Numbered from the stretch's first letter, positions 17,900 to 27,270 are shown. The stretch: 64,000 nucleotides of DNA from an uncultured Candidatus Entotheonella sp. (GCA_951828535.1 OX639990.1:359300-423299), one strand, 5' to 3'. Notes: a model not told the origin generated them from the letters alone. Program-made: numbers and translations.

Positions 17900-19672
17900 C
17901 TAAAATCCCCAGAACATCGGAATGAGAAGCACCGCCGTGCCCCACACCAGGATGCTGAGCGGCAATCCCAGTTTGACGTAATCGCTGAAGCGGTACCCGC
18001 CCGGTCCGAAGACCATCAGGTTGGTCTGATAGCCGATGGGGGTGACGAAGCTCGCCACCGAGCCGATCATGATGGCAATGGCGAAAGGCATGGGGTCGAT
18101 CTCCAGCGTGCCGGCGGCGTGTACGGCAATGGGGAACATCAACACCGCCGCGGCCTTGGCGTTGATAATGTTGGTGAACAACATGGTTACGCCGCAAATC
18201 ACCGCCAGCAGCAGGCGTGGCTCGCTGCCCGCCATCGACAGCAGCCCGGTGGTAATCCAGGTGGCCGCGCCGCTCGTTTCCATGGCGCGCCCGATGCCGA
18301 GTGACGCTGCGATGATGAGCAGCATCTGCCAATCGACGTTGCGCAGGGCCGCCGCCGCGGTACAACAGCCGGTAACGATCATCAGCCCGGTGACGATCAA
18401 GGCGGCGTTTAGCATACTCATCGGCGTCAACGTGACCGCCAGAACCATGACGCCGAGCAGCAGCAATGCCAGGGGCGCTTTTTCGTGGCGCGGCGGCGCC
18501 GAGTCTTCGATCTGCGAGACCAGGTAAAAATCGCGACTGTTGCGCTGTTGGTCGGTGAACGAGGCGCGGGCTTCCAGCAACAGCGTGTCGCCCGCCTGCA
18601 GAACGATATCCCCGACCTTGCCGGGGAGACGTTGCCCGTTGCGCGCCACGGCAATGACGGCGGCGTGATAGCGGCTGCGGAACTGCCCGCGGCGAATCGT
18701 CTGGCCGATGATGGGGCAGGTGTCGGATACGACGGCCTCGACGAGGCGACGATTCGGACGCGGTTCATCGATCTTGTAGACCTGATTGGTGGCGGGTTCG
18801 AGGCCGCGAATTTTCTGCAAGTCAACCACCGATTCGACAATACCCACTAACACCAGCCGGTCCTGCTCGCGCAGCACCACGTTGGACGACACCGCCGGTA
18901 GCACCTCCCCCAGGCGCTCGATTTCCATCAGATAGAGCCCCGGCAGATGGCGCAGGCCAGCTTCCTCGATCGACTTGCCCGCCAGGTGACTGCCATCCGA
19001 CACCACCATCTCCACCGTATACTGTCGCACGTCGTCTTGTTGGCTGAGGACTGGCCGACGATCCGGGAGCAGGCGACTGCTGCACAGCAACAGGAACGCC
19101 AGGCCCACCACGGCGCACGGCAGGGTGACGGCGGTGATGCCGAACATGCTGAGACCCTTGTCGGCGCCGAGTTCGGACAGAACCAAGCCGTTGACCACGA
19201 GGATCGTGCTCGTGCCGATGAGCGTGCAGGCGCCGCCGAGGATGGAGGCGAAGGAAAGTGGGATGAGCAGTTTGGAAATGGAAATGCCGTGCTTGCGCGC
19301 CCAATCGTTCAAAACGGGGAGCATGGCGGCTACCAGGGGGGTGTTGTTCATAAAGGCGCTCAGCACCGCCACTGGCCCCATGATGCGAGCCTGCGCGGCG
19401 CCGAGCGAGTGCGGTCGCCCGAGCAGCGGCTCCGCCAGCCAGTGCATGGCGGCGGTGTCGCGCAGCCCGGTGACCACCGCGAACAGCACCGCGACGGTGA
19501 CCATGCCGGGATTGGCGAATCCCGCCAGCACGTCCTTCTCGGTCACGATACCCAAGGTGAACAGGAGCGTCAGGCCGCCCAGCAGAACGAGATGGGGCGA
19601 CAGCCGGGTGCAAATTAGCAGACCCAGCAGGACCCCGATCACGGCCAGCGTAACGGCGGATTCCAGACCCAT
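17900..19672 (-). CDS. SLC13/DASS-family transporter with two TrkA-C domains
   Basis: This 590-aa polytopic membrane protein has about ten to twelve helices interrupted in the middle (about residues 205-370) by two RCK_C (TrkA-C) regulatory domains. Family motifs include MNNTPLVAAMLPVL and GGACTLIGTSTILVVNGL in the first half, and FTNIINAKAAAVLMFPIA and SFVTPIGYQTNLMVFGPGGY in the second half, matching the SLC13 sodium- or proton-coupled dicarboxylate/sulfate carriers. The ion and substrate cannot be fixed by eye. The ATG has a GGAG site six bases upstream. The next gene on the same strand begins about 430 bases upstream. Confidence 0.88.
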   Translation of the reverse strand: MGLESAVTLAVIGVLLGLLICTRLSPHLVLLGGLTLLFTLGIVTEKDVLAGFANPGMVTVAVLFAVVTGLRDTAAMHWLAEPLLGRPHSLGAAQARIMGPVAVLSAFMNNTPLVAAMLPVLNDWARKHGISISKLLIPLSFASILGGACTLIGTSTILVVNGLVLSELGADKGLSMFGITAVTLPCAVVGLAFLLLCSSRLLPDRRPVLSQQDDVRQYTVEMVVSDGSHLAGKSIEEAGLRHLPGLYLMEIERLGEVLPAVSSNVVLREQDRLVLVGIVESVVDLQKIRGLEPATNQVYKIDEPRPNRRLVEAVVSDTCPIIGQTIRRGQFRSRYHAAVIAVARNGQRLPGKVGDIVLQAGDTLLLEARASFTDQQRNSRDFYLVSQIEDSAPPRHEKAPLALLLLGVMVLAVTLTPMSMLNAALIVTGLMIVTGCCTAAAALRNVDWQMLLIIAASLGIGRAMETSGAATWITTGLLSMAGSEPRLLLAVICGVTMLFTNIINAKAAAVLMFPIAVHAAGTLEIDPMPFAIAIMIGSVASFVTPIGYQTNLMVFGPGGYRFSDYVKLGLPLSILVWGTAVLLIPMFWGF

Positions 19673-19705
19673 GAGAAACTCCGGGGTTTTTGGTTGGCCG
19701 CCGCG

Positions 19706-20116
19706 CTATCCCTTGTGGTCGGGCCCGGCGCTTTCGATGGTGATGCGAATGAGCACGCGTTGATCCTGCTGCATGGCGCGGCGGTAGTCATCCCAGTCAG
19801 GATGCTCGCCGGCGACTTGCCGATAGTATTCCACCAGCAGTTCCATCGCCTCGGGCAGGGAAACGATTTCAGCGGCGCCGCTGACCTGCACCCACGGACC
19901 GGTGAACTCGTCGACGAAAACGCACAACCATGCCTGTGGACGACGGCGCAGGTTGCGCACCTTATAGGCGGTCTCGCGGCTGCTGATAATCGCCCGCCCC
20001 TCTGCATCGAGGCCGACGGTGACCGGCGACATCTGAATCTGACCGTTGCGGCGTGTGGTCGCGAGAACCGCGCATTCGTTGTCGCGCAGGAATTGCTGCG
20101 CCTTGGCGATATCCAT
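19706..20116 (-). CDS. PNPOx-like (PPOX-class) flavin/F420-binding protein
   Basis: The 136-aa protein has the split beta-barrel fold of the pyridoxamine-phosphate-oxidase superfamily: CAVLATTRRNGQIQMSPV at the N terminus, then KVRNLRRRPQAWLCVF and the GPWVQVSGAAEIV strand. The arrangement resembles PPOX-class F420-dependent enzymes (probable F420-linked reductases). The ATG at 20116 has AAGGAA six bases before it and is preferred over the in-frame ATGs at 20131 and 20152. It lies between the SLC13 gene and an SDR gene, all on the minus strand. Confidence 0.8.
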   Translation of the reverse strand: MDIAKAQQFLRDNECAVLATTRRNGQIQMSPVTVGLDAEGRAIISSRETAYKVRNLRRRPQAWLCVFVDEFTGPWVQVSGAAEIVSLPEAMELLVEYYRQVAGEHPDWDDYRRAMQQDQRVLIRITIESAGPDHKG

Positions 20117-20162
20117 TGGCTGTTCCTTCATACCTGCAGGGGTGGGTTTCAAATCCGTTTGT

Positions 20163-20981
20163 TCATGGGTTCAATGCCCGGCGCGACGTGATGCCGTGCA
20201 GGCGGCGTACCAGGGAACGCGGCAATGCCGCGATCAATGCCGTCAGCACCTGGTAAAGCGGCCCGGGTATACAGATCAACGTGCCGCGGCGCAGGCCGGC
20301 CAGCGACGCTTCGACGACATATTCGGGAGTCATCCAGGCGAAAGCCGGAACGTTCCTCGAGGCGACGCCGGCGCGTTCCTGGAAGTCGGTGCGCGTGAAA
20401 CCGGGGCACAGGGCCTGCACGCGCACGCCGGTGCCGCGCAGTTCCTCGTGCAGAGCCTCCGTGAAGCTGTTGACGAACGCCTTGGAGGCGCCGTAAGTGG
20501 CGTGGTAGGGGCCGGGCAGCAGCCCCGACACGGACGACACATTGATGATGCCGCCCAGACCACGGGCGATCATGCCGGGCAGCGCGGCGCGGGTGAGGCG
20601 GGAGAGCGCCACGACGTTCAGGCGGACCTCCGCTTCGTCGCGGTCCGGATCCAGCGCCGCGAAGCGCCCAATGGTGCCGAAGCCGGCGTTGTTCACCAGG
20701 ATTGTCAGGGCGGCGTCACTGGCCACGTGGCTCTCGACGGCCTGGAGGTCCGCCGCCTGAGTGAGATCAACAACCAGCACCTGCACGGCCACCTCGTAGC
20801 GATCGCGCAGCTCCTCGGCCAGGGCTTCCAGCCGCTCGCGCCGCCGGGCAACGATCACCAGGTCAAAGCCGCGGCGCGCCAGCGCCTCGGCAAATGCCGC
20901 CCCCAGCCCTGACGAGGCGCCGGTTACCAAAGCTCGCCGCCGGCTGCGGCGGCCGTCCGCGGAACGGCCCAATCCTCGCAT
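20163..20981 (-). CDS. short-chain dehydrogenase/reductase (SDR)
   Basis: This 272-aa NAD(P)-dependent oxidoreductase shows the classical SDR motifs: TGASSGLG nucleotide-binding loop near residue 20, the NNAG motif, a catalytic Ser in NVSSVSG, and YGASK holding the Tyr-Lys pair. Arg residues just after the first strand (VARRRERL) suggest NADP preference. A C-terminal hydrophobic Leu-rich tail resembles the acyl/steroid-type 'DltE' branch. The ATG at 20981 is preferred over 21044 because AAAGGG precedes it; both would give the full domain. Substrate unknown. Confidence 0.87.
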   Translation of the reverse strand: MRGLGRSADGRRSRRRALVTGASSGLGAAFAEALARRGFDLVIVARRRERLEALAEELRDRYEVAVQVLVVDLTQAADLQAVESHVASDAALTILVNNAGFGTIGRFAALDPDRDEAEVRLNVVALSRLTRAALPGMIARGLGGIINVSSVSGLLPGPYHATYGASKAFVNSFTEALHEELRGTGVRVQALCPGFTRTDFQERAGVASRNVPAFAWMTPEYVVEASLAGLRRGTLICIPGPLYQVLTALIAALPRSLVRRLHGITSRRALNP

Positions 20982-21197
20982 TGCGATGCCCTTTCGTCGG
21001 CGTGGCCCGCTTTTTTGCGGCGCAGCACCCGTAGACAAATTCAAATCCTATGCCCTGTTTCCCGCCAATTGGTTTATTGGGCTCCATTGTACACAACCCC
21101 TGCCCGGACCGGAAACCGCCACCTGACCCCTTGACGGTATCCGCTATAATGGGTCCACTTTCTGTTGCCTGTCTTAAGCTTACCGAGGAAATCCCCC

Positions 21198-21680
21198 ATG
21201 CCAATTGAAACAACCATCGCCGCCCGTCTGATTGAACGCGGCTGGCGTCTGGCCCTTGCCGAGACTACCACCGGCGGTCTGATTTCGGTGCGTTTTGTGC
21301 GCCTGCCAGGCAGTTCGGCGTATTTCGATCGCGGTATCGTGGCTTACAGTCAGGCAGCGAAGGTCCAGGCACTCGGTATCGACCCGGATGTGACCCAGGC
21401 ATACGGCGTGGTCAGTATGGAGTCGGTCCGCGCCATGGCTATGGGGTTGCAACGCCTCAGCCAGGCCGACCTTGTCTTGGCTGAGACGGGCCTCGCCGGC
21501 CCGATTCGCGGGCGCTCTTCTAAGCCGCTGGGGATGACCTATTTTGCCCTCCACACCCCGACCGGCATGCTGGCTGCCGAGGCGCGGTTCGACGGCGACC
21601 GGCACGCTATTCAGGAACGGATTGCCGATTACGCCCTTGACATGATGGCCGGCTACCTTGGCGTCCAAGGGGGAGCCTAG
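21198..21680 (+). CDS. CinA C-terminal domain (nicotinamide-nucleotide amidohydrolase) protein
   Basis: The 160-aa protein corresponds to the stand-alone CinA C-terminal domain (PncC), which deamidates nicotinamide mononucleotide. The family pattern LAETTTGGLISVRF is present, with GIVAYSQAAKVQALGI and VVSMESVRAMA following; the usual AESxTGG is AETTTGG here, and the later GxAGPxGG-type loop reads GLAGPIRGRSSKP, so activity should not be assumed. The start follows GAGGAA at seven bases. A TATAAT box lies at 21145-21150. The next gene begins directly after this stop codon, so they are co-transcribed. Confidence 0.8.
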   Translation: MPIETTIAARLIERGWRLALAETTTGGLISVRFVRLPGSSAYFDRGIVAYSQAAKVQALGIDPDVTQAYGVVSMESVRAMAMGLQRLSQADLVLAETGLAGPIRGRSSKPLGMTYFALHTPTGMLAAEARFDGDRHAIQERIADYALDMMAGYLGVQGGA

Positions 21681-22628
21681 ATGGGGGCGATGCCCGTTGT
21701 GCGGCCTGCCGCCCTGCGGGAAGGCGACTGCATCGGCTTGGCGGCGCCAGCCAGCCCGTTCCGGAAGGAGGCGCTGCACGAGGGCATCGAGGTGCTGCAC
21801 GACATGGGCTTCCGGGTGCGTTACGAGCCGCGCGTGTTCGAGCGCTACCGTTACCTCGCCGGGCACGACGCGGAGCGCGCCGCGGAGTTGCAGACCCTGT
21901 TCGCCGACCCGGACATCAAGGCCATTTTCTGCTGCCGCGGTGGTTACGGCTCGCAACGGCTGCTGCCTTTCCTGGATGCTAACACCATCCGCACCAATCC
22001 CAAGCTATTCATGGGCTACAGTGACCTCACCAGCCTTCTGTGCTATCTCGATGCCCGCTGCGGACTTGCAACCCTGCACGGCCCTGTGGTGTGCGGCGAT
22101 CTGAGCCGCGATCTGGGCATCGCAGCGCGGCGGCAATTGATGGGCGTGCTGACGGGAGACATGGAGGCCATGCAACCGCCCGATGCCTGTCAGGACGGCC
22201 TTGCGGTACTGCGCGCGGGGGGCGCGGAGGGCCGCTTGCGGGGCGGTTGTCTGTCGGTGTTCGCATGCGCCATCGGCACGCCGTTCCAGCCGTGCACGCG
22301 GGACGCTATTTTGTTCCTGGAGGATAAGGGCGAGCGCCTATACGCCATTGACCGCTTGCTGACAACGCTGAAACTCTCCGGCCTTCTTCAGGGCGTTCGC
22401 GGTCTCGTGTTTGGCCGCATCGAACGGGTTGAGGCCGACGTTCATCTGCCCTACGACGCCAAGGACGTCATCGTCGACGTGCTGGGCGATCTGGACATCC
22501 CGATTCTGTATGGCTTTCCATCGGGCCACTGCTCCCAGCCGCTGACCTTGCCGTTCGGTGTTAGGTCGGCGATTCGCGGCGGGCGGCTGGTGCTGTGTGA
22601 GCCGCCGGTCACGACACGGGGTTGTTGA
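21681..22628 (+). CDS. ldcA: LD-carboxypeptidase (muramoyltetrapeptide carboxypeptidase)
   Basis: This 315-aa S66-family serine peptidase removes the terminal D-Ala from murein tetrapeptides during peptidoglycan recycling in the cytoplasm. Visible marks are the ALREGDCIGLAAPASP opening, the nucleophile elbow MGYSDLTSLL, LRGGCLSV, the Glu in FLEDKGERLYAIDRLL and the terminal His in GFPSGHCSQP, giving the Ser-Glu-His triad. The ATG abuts the stop of the CinA-like gene, with GGGGGAG as ribosome site. Together with mpl two genes downstream it forms a cell-wall recycling cluster. Confidence 0.92.
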   Translation: MGAMPVVRPAALREGDCIGLAAPASPFRKEALHEGIEVLHDMGFRVRYEPRVFERYRYLAGHDAERAAELQTLFADPDIKAIFCCRGGYGSQRLLPFLDANTIRTNPKLFMGYSDLTSLLCYLDARCGLATLHGPVVCGDLSRDLGIAARRQLMGVLTGDMEAMQPPDACQDGLAVLRAGGAEGRLRGGCLSVFACAIGTPFQPCTRDAILFLEDKGERLYAIDRLLTTLKLSGLLQGVRGLVFGRIERVEADVHLPYDAKDVIVDVLGDLDIPILYGFPSGHCSQPLTLPFGVRSAIRGGRLVLCEPPVTTRGC

Positions 22629-22630
22629 AT

Positions 22631-23716
22631 ATGCAGCAACTTGATTCCTACCTCCGGCAGTCCGTCGCCTGCGGCGACGTGCCGGGAGCCGTTGTCTGCG
22701 TGGCGCATCGGGGCGAGGTCGTGTGGCACGAGGCGTATGGCGCCGCGGCGTGGGTGCCGGAGCGGCGTACCATGCGGCGCGAGACGCTGTTCGATCTTGC
22801 CTCATTGACCAAGGTGATGGCCACCACGCCGCTGGTGCTGGCCGCGCATCGGGACGGCGTCCTGAAGTTGGACGATCCGCTGCGGCGTTTCTACCCCGCC
22901 GTGCCGGGCGACGTGGGCGAGGTTACCCTGCGGCAACTGTTGTCGCACAGCGGTGGCTTTGCGGATTGGCTTCCCTTGTACGCTCGTTTGGGGTCGAACG
23001 GCACGGCACGGCGGCGGGCGGCTGAGCTAATCCTGCAGGAACCGCTGGCCTACCGACCGGGGCAGGCATCGGTGTACAGCGATTTGGGGTTCATCGTGCT
23101 CGGCGACATTCTGGAAACGTCCTACGAGCGGCCGCTCGACGTCCTGTTCGAGCAGCGGGTGGCCCGGCCTTTAGGTCTGAACCGGGTTGCGTACCGACCC
23201 CTGGACGCACCGGTGGCCGGCGGTGATCCGTCGGATGTCGCTGCAACGGAGCGTTGTGACTGGCGCGGGCGGGTGTTGGCGGGTGAGGTGCACGACGCCA
23301 ATGCCTGGGCCATGGGCGGTGTTGCCGCGCACGCCGGTCTGTTCGCCACCGCCGCCGGGGTGTGGGAATTTGCCCACGCCATGCTGGAGGCCGCGGCCGG
23401 CCGGCGCGATTGGCTACCGGCCGCGCTGCTGCGTCAGAGTTGGCAGCGGCAGGCCGCTCCGCTGGGCACCACGCGGGCGTTGGGATGGGACACGCCGACG
23501 CCCGGACGATCCAGCGCCGGATCGTTTTTCAGCGCCAATGCCGTTGGACATTTGGGGTTCACGGGGTGTAGCCTGTGGATCGACCTTGAGCGGCAGGTCA
23601 GCGTCGTTCTCTGCACCAATCGCGTGCATCCATCGCGGCGGGCCGACAGCATTGCTCGGTTGCGCCCGCGGGTGCACGACCTCGTCATGCACGCCTTGGG
23701 AGTTGCCGCCGCGTGA
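22631..23716 (+). CDS. class C beta-lactamase-like serine hydrolase
   Basis: The 361-aa protein has the penicillin-binding/beta-lactamase fold of family S12: SxxK motif SLTK (in LASLTKVMATT), a Tyr motif YSDLG, and HLGFTG in place of the KTG triad. Such proteins may be D-aminopeptidases, esterases or carboxypeptidases. No signal peptide is visible, so it is probably cytoplasmic. The ATG at 22631 lies just after the LD-carboxypeptidase stop. Its place between ldcA and mpl suggests a role in murein peptide or beta-lactam-like substrate turnover, which is inference. Confidence 0.85.
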   Translation: MQQLDSYLRQSVACGDVPGAVVCVAHRGEVVWHEAYGAAAWVPERRTMRRETLFDLASLTKVMATTPLVLAAHRDGVLKLDDPLRRFYPAVPGDVGEVTLRQLLSHSGGFADWLPLYARLGSNGTARRRAAELILQEPLAYRPGQASVYSDLGFIVLGDILETSYERPLDVLFEQRVARPLGLNRVAYRPLDAPVAGGDPSDVAATERCDWRGRVLAGEVHDANAWAMGGVAAHAGLFATAAGVWEFAHAMLEAAAGRRDWLPAALLRQSWQRQAAPLGTTRALGWDTPTPGRSSAGSFFSANAVGHLGFTGCSLWIDLERQVSVVLCTNRVHPSRRADSIARLRPRVHDLVMHALGVAAA

Positions 23717-25197
23717 CCGAAAACTCGCTTCGCTCGCTTGCATCTATCCATACGTCCGGACTCGCTGGTGCTCGCCGGACTGTGGCGCAGCACATCCATC
23801 TCATCGCCATCTGCGGCACGGGCATGGGTAGCCTGGCCGTCCTCCTGAAGAACCTCGGTCACCGAGTCACTGGTTCCGATCAGCACATCTACCCGCCGAT
23901 GTCCACGCAGCTGCACGACTGGGGTATCCCGTTGTACGAGGGATTCAAGGCCGCCCACCTGCAACCGCACCCCGATGTGGTTGTCGTGGGCAACGCCGTG
24001 TCACGGGGTAATCCCGAGGCCGAAGCGGCGGAAAAGGCCGGCGTTCCCGTGATGTCGTTTCCGCAAGCGTTGGCCCATTTTCTCATCGGCGACCGGCATG
24101 CCGTGGTGGTCGCTGGCACGCACGGCAAGAGCACCACCACGGCATTGATCGCCTGGCTGCTGGATCATGCCGGCTGCGAACCCGGCTTTTTCGTCGGCGC
24201 CGTGATGCGCAATTTTCCCACCCCCATTCGCCTGGGAGAAGGGGAGCACGTCGTCGTGGAAGGCGACGAATACGACAGCGCCTATTTCGACAAGGGCCCC
24301 AAGTTCCTGCATTACCGTCCCCGCACGGCGGTATTGACGGCCTTGGAGTTCGACCACGCCGACATCTACCCGGACTTGGCGCACGTGCGGTCGGCTTTCG
24401 CGCGGTTCGTACGTCTGTTGCCCGCTGAGGGCTGCCTGATTGCGTGCGCCGACGACACCGGCGTACGCTCTCTATGCGCCGAGGAGGCGATTGCCGGCAG
24501 CGTGCAGACGTACGGTCTGCAAGCGGGCGCCGACTGGCAGGCGGCTGAGTGGGGCGCTGGGGAGGGCGGCACGGTGATGGAGGTTCTCCACGGCGGCAAA
24601 GGGTTCGGGCGTTTCGTGACGACGCTGTTCGGCCGCCACAACGTGTGTAACGCTCTGGCGGCGATTGCCGTCGCGCACCGGCTGGGGGTCCCGAAAGAAC
24701 ATATTGCCTCGGGGCTGGCGAGCTTTGCGAGCCTCAAGCGGCGGTGTGAGGTGCGCGGTGAGGTCGGCGGCGTTACGGTTATCGACGATTTCGCGCATCA
24801 CCCGACGGCCGTCGGCGTGACCCTGGAGGGTCTGCGGCAGGCGTACCCCGGGGCCCGTGTGTGGGCCGTTTTCGAGCCGCGCACCGCGACGACTCGACGC
24901 AAGGTGTTTCAGGAGGCTTACGTCGATGCGCTGAGCCGCGCTGACTGCGTGGTCATCGCCGAGGTGTTTCGCAAAGAGGAGCTTGCGGCCGATCAGCGGC
25001 TGTCGGAACAGCAGTTGATAGAGGCGTTGAGGGCGCGCGGGGTGGCGGCGTGGTTCCATCCGGACACCGCGGCCATCATTGCGCAGGTGTCGGGTGAGGC
25101 ACAGGATGGGGACTTGGTGGTCGTCATGTCCAACGGTGGTTTTGATAACATCCATGAGCGGTTTCTCACGGCGTTGCGGCAAAAAGCTGAAGCGTAA
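23713..25197 (+). CDS. mpl: UDP-N-acetylmuramate:L-Ala-gamma-D-Glu-meso-DAP ligase Mpl
   Basis: This 494-aa Mur ligase reattaches recycled tripeptide to UDP-MurNAc. It has the ICGTGMGSLA Rossmann start, the ATP P-loop GTHGKSTTTALIAWLL, EGDEYDSAYFDKGPKFLHY (the Mpl-type EYD..F segment), LEFDHADIYPD, FGRHNVCNALAAIA and DDFAHHPTAV near the C-terminal domain, all as in Mpl rather than MurC. The GTG start at 23713 overlaps the previous stop and has GGGAG eight bases upstream; a GTG at 23782 would fit the usual Mpl length better but lacks a ribosome site. It ends the murein-recycling run. Confidence 0.94.
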   Translation: MTENSLRSLASIHTSGLAGARRTVAQHIHLIAICGTGMGSLAVLLKNLGHRVTGSDQHIYPPMSTQLHDWGIPLYEGFKAAHLQPHPDVVVVGNAVSRGNPEAEAAEKAGVPVMSFPQALAHFLIGDRHAVVVAGTHGKSTTTALIAWLLDHAGCEPGFFVGAVMRNFPTPIRLGEGEHVVVEGDEYDSAYFDKGPKFLHYRPRTAVLTALEFDHADIYPDLAHVRSAFARFVRLLPAEGCLIACADDTGVRSLCAEEAIAGSVQTYGLQAGADWQAAEWGAGEGGTVMEVLHGGKGFGRFVTTLFGRHNVCNALAAIAVAHRLGVPKEHIASGLASFASLKRRCEVRGEVGGVTVIDDFAHHPTAVGVTLEGLRQAYPGARVWAVFEPRTATTRRKVFQEAYVDALSRADCVVIAEVFRKEELAADQRLSEQQLIEALRARGVAAWFHPDTAAIIAQVSGEAQDGDLVVVMSNGGFDNIHERFLTALRQKAEA

Positions 25198-25219
25198 CCC
25201 CATTACGAGGAGGCTTAAC

Positions 25220-26068
25220 GTGCGAGGCATCTGGCAGCGAGCGATGTTGGTGCTGACCGTCCTCTATTTGGTGAGCACCGTGGCCTGGACAGCCCCGAAG
25301 GCATACACCGTGCGGTTTTCCGATATGCCAGAGGCAGATGTCCGCGCCTCCAACGGGACGGAGGCGCCGATCGTTTCGGCGAATAGATGGATGCGAAAAA
25401 ACGGCTGGAAGCAGGTGTGGCCGATTGTGTTGATCGGAAAAGGCAAACGCCTGGACTTTGCGGGGCCGGCTCAGAATCGGTTCCTGCGCGTCGCGACTGA
25501 CGAGTCGTTCTTCATTTGGGGCAATGAAGTCAATCTGGACCCGCAGGAATACCCCGTGTTGGAATTGGTCTGGGGCATTGAGGCGTTTCCGAGCGCCGCC
25601 GCCATGGACTTGTACAAGCGCAACGACCGCGCCTTGGTCGTTCAGGTGCTTTTTGGCGAGACATTGCCCACCAAGGGCCTTCCCGACCTGCCGCGCATGC
25701 TGGCTTTCTTCTGGGGCGAGACGGAGACCGTCGGCGATACTTACACCTGCATCCCGCCGCGAGAGGGCCCGGTGGACGTGCGGATCATGTGCCTATACCC
25801 ACACGTGAAATACATCGCGCTGCGCAGCGGTGGCGAGGGCGGCGTGTTCACCGATCGGGTTAATCTGTTGGATTATTTCCGAGAGCAGTTTCCCGACTAT
25901 TGGCGTGAGCACCACCAAGCGCCAACCATCGTCGGGCTCAGCTTTGAGGCGCAATCCCGTCACACGCAAAGCCGCTCCAGTGCGCGGTTGTATAGCATCC
26001 GGTTATTGTCCGGGATAGATGAAACTGCTTGGAACGGCAGCGATGCCGGCGGCGGAGCAGAAAATTAG
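25220..26068 (+). CDS. DUF3047 family exported protein
   Basis: The 282-aa protein has a Sec signal peptide (about residues 1-24: WQRAMLVLTVLYLVSTVAW) and a DUF3047 domain; the segments NRFLRVATDESFF, VLELVWGIEAFP, FFWGETETVGDTYTC and ALRSGGEGGVF..RVNLLDYFREQF fit the family. Function is not known. The start is a GTG chosen because GAGGAGG lies six bases upstream, immediately after the mpl stop; longer open frame upstream overlaps mpl. It converges with the DinB-like gene, the two stop codons overlapping. Confidence 0.78.
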   Translation: MRGIWQRAMLVLTVLYLVSTVAWTAPKAYTVRFSDMPEADVRASNGTEAPIVSANRWMRKNGWKQVWPIVLIGKGKRLDFAGPAQNRFLRVATDESFFIWGNEVNLDPQEYPVLELVWGIEAFPSAAAMDLYKRNDRALVVQVLFGETLPTKGLPDLPRMLAFFWGETETVGDTYTCIPPREGPVDVRIMCLYPHVKYIALRSGGEGGVFTDRVNLLDYFREQFPDYWREHHQAPTIVGLSFEAQSRHTQSRSSARLYSIRLLSGIDETAWNGSDAGGGAEN

Positions 26069-26751
26069 GTGAGGGGTACGAAACCCGGCGCGGCTTCCTC
26101 CGTTTCCCCCGTGTACTCCTGCAAGGTCAGATAACCCACCCGCGGAATGGTCACCCGAATCGCCAAGCCCTGAGCGTGCTTGAGGCGCTGAATCGTGAAC
26201 AGGTGCGCCAATACCTCCCAGTGCAACATCCACAGCGAGGCTTCCAAGGTGTAGCGAATGCGGTCGGGGTCACCCGGCTCGAACTTAGCGCCGCGCGGCA
26301 GCACTTGGATGACATGCTTCCAGAACGCCGTGGCCCGGTGCACGGACTGCGTGGCGCGCAGGGTTTCGACCGGCACCGTGCTGACGACCTGCGAAGCCCA
26401 CCCGGCACCGATCCTCACTTTGTCCAGCAGATCCCCGATTTCCCAGTGGCGTTGTTCATCGAGGCGGCGGTCGGACTTCATGTTGGCGAGATGGTGGTCC
26501 TCCCAGCGGATTGGCGTTGGGATGTTGCCGTCGGGCCACAGGAAGGTGTGGCAACGGCGTCGCATGACCGCCAGAAAGACCCAGGCGATGTGGCTGACTT
26601 GGCGGCGAATGGACCACCACATCCATTCGCGCTGCGGGTCTTGAGAGTCGAAGTCGAGTTGGGCGTCGCTGAGGCCGTGTACTTCCGTTTCCAGCCAGCA
26701 TCGGAATTCCTGGTAGTCTGGCCAAATCACGATAGAAGGGTCGTCGTGCAT
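26065..26751 (-). CDS. DinB-like / DUF664-type protein
   Basis: The 228-aa protein looks like a four-helix-bundle DinB/YfiT-type protein: WWSIRRQVSHIAWVFLAVMRRR and LEASLWMLHWEVLAHLFTIQRL hold widely spaced His residues that in the family bind a divalent metal. DinB proteins are often thiol transferases or have unknown roles. The assignment is by overall pattern and is moderate. The gene converges on DUF3047, with four bases of overlap at the stops. Confidence 0.6.
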   Translation of the reverse strand: MHDDPSIVIWPDYQEFRCWLETEVHGLSDAQLDFDSQDPQREWMWWSIRRQVSHIAWVFLAVMRRRCHTFLWPDGNIPTPIRWEDHHLANMKSDRRLDEQRHWEIGDLLDKVRIGAGWASQVVSTVPVETLRATQSVHRATAFWKHVIQVLPRGAKFEPGDPDRIRYTLEASLWMLHWEVLAHLFTIQRLKHAQGLAIRVTIPRVGYLTLQEYTGETEEAAPGFVPLT

Positions 26752-26799
26752 TCGTCATGCTACCTTGCTTCAGGAAGGTTGTAGGGTGCGCGGTTCGGT

Positions 26800-27069
26800 T
26801 TACCAATCGCGGCGGTTCGAGCGCGGCTCGCGCGGGCGAGCTTCGTTGATGGTCAACGTGCGGCCCTGGAGCTCGATGCCATTCAGGGCCTCGATGGCGG
26901 CGCGCGCCTCGTCGTCGTTCGGCATGCCCACAAAGCCAAAGCCGCGTGAGCGACCGGTTTCCCGGTCTGTAATGATACTGACCCGTTCCACGGTGCCAAA
27001 TTCGTCGAAAAGTTGCCGGATGTCGTCCTGGGTGGTCGTAAACGGGATGTTACTGACGAAAATTTCCAT
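26800..27069 (-). CDS. small RNA-binding protein with one RRM
   Basis: The 89-aa protein is a single RNA-recognition motif of the bacterial/cyanobacterial Rbp type: RNP2 IFVSNIPF (residues 3-10) and RNP1 RGFGFVGM (around 44-51), then EARAAIEALNGIELQGRTL. A short Arg-rich tail (REPRSNRRDW) ends the protein, which is typical and adds RNA affinity. The ATG at 27069 follows GAGAGGA. These proteins are often cold-induced, but no regulatory site was recognised here. Confidence 0.92.
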   Translation of the reverse strand: MEIFVSNIPFTTTQDDIRQLFDEFGTVERVSIITDRETGRSRGFGFVGMPNDDEARAAIEALNGIELQGRTLTINEARPREPRSNRRDW

Positions 27070-27270
27070 CGACTGCGTCCTCTCGTGAGGTTGACGCATG
27101 TGCCGGTGCGGAGCGCACGACAAGGGCGCTTGGGGGCTTGCCGGCGCACATGCTGCGAATAAACGCTCAGGCGGAATGCGGGCTAGTGTACACCCAACAA
27201 TGTAGGTGGATAAATAACAATATTGCGTGGCAGTGGAAATTTCGTCGGTGACCGGCTGTCATACCGTGTT

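Noticed and set aside
21130-21150. TTGACG and TATAAT before the CinA-like gene as a promoter
   Set aside because: Only eight bases separate the two boxes, so they cannot work together; TATAAT may still be a -10 with an unrecognised -35.
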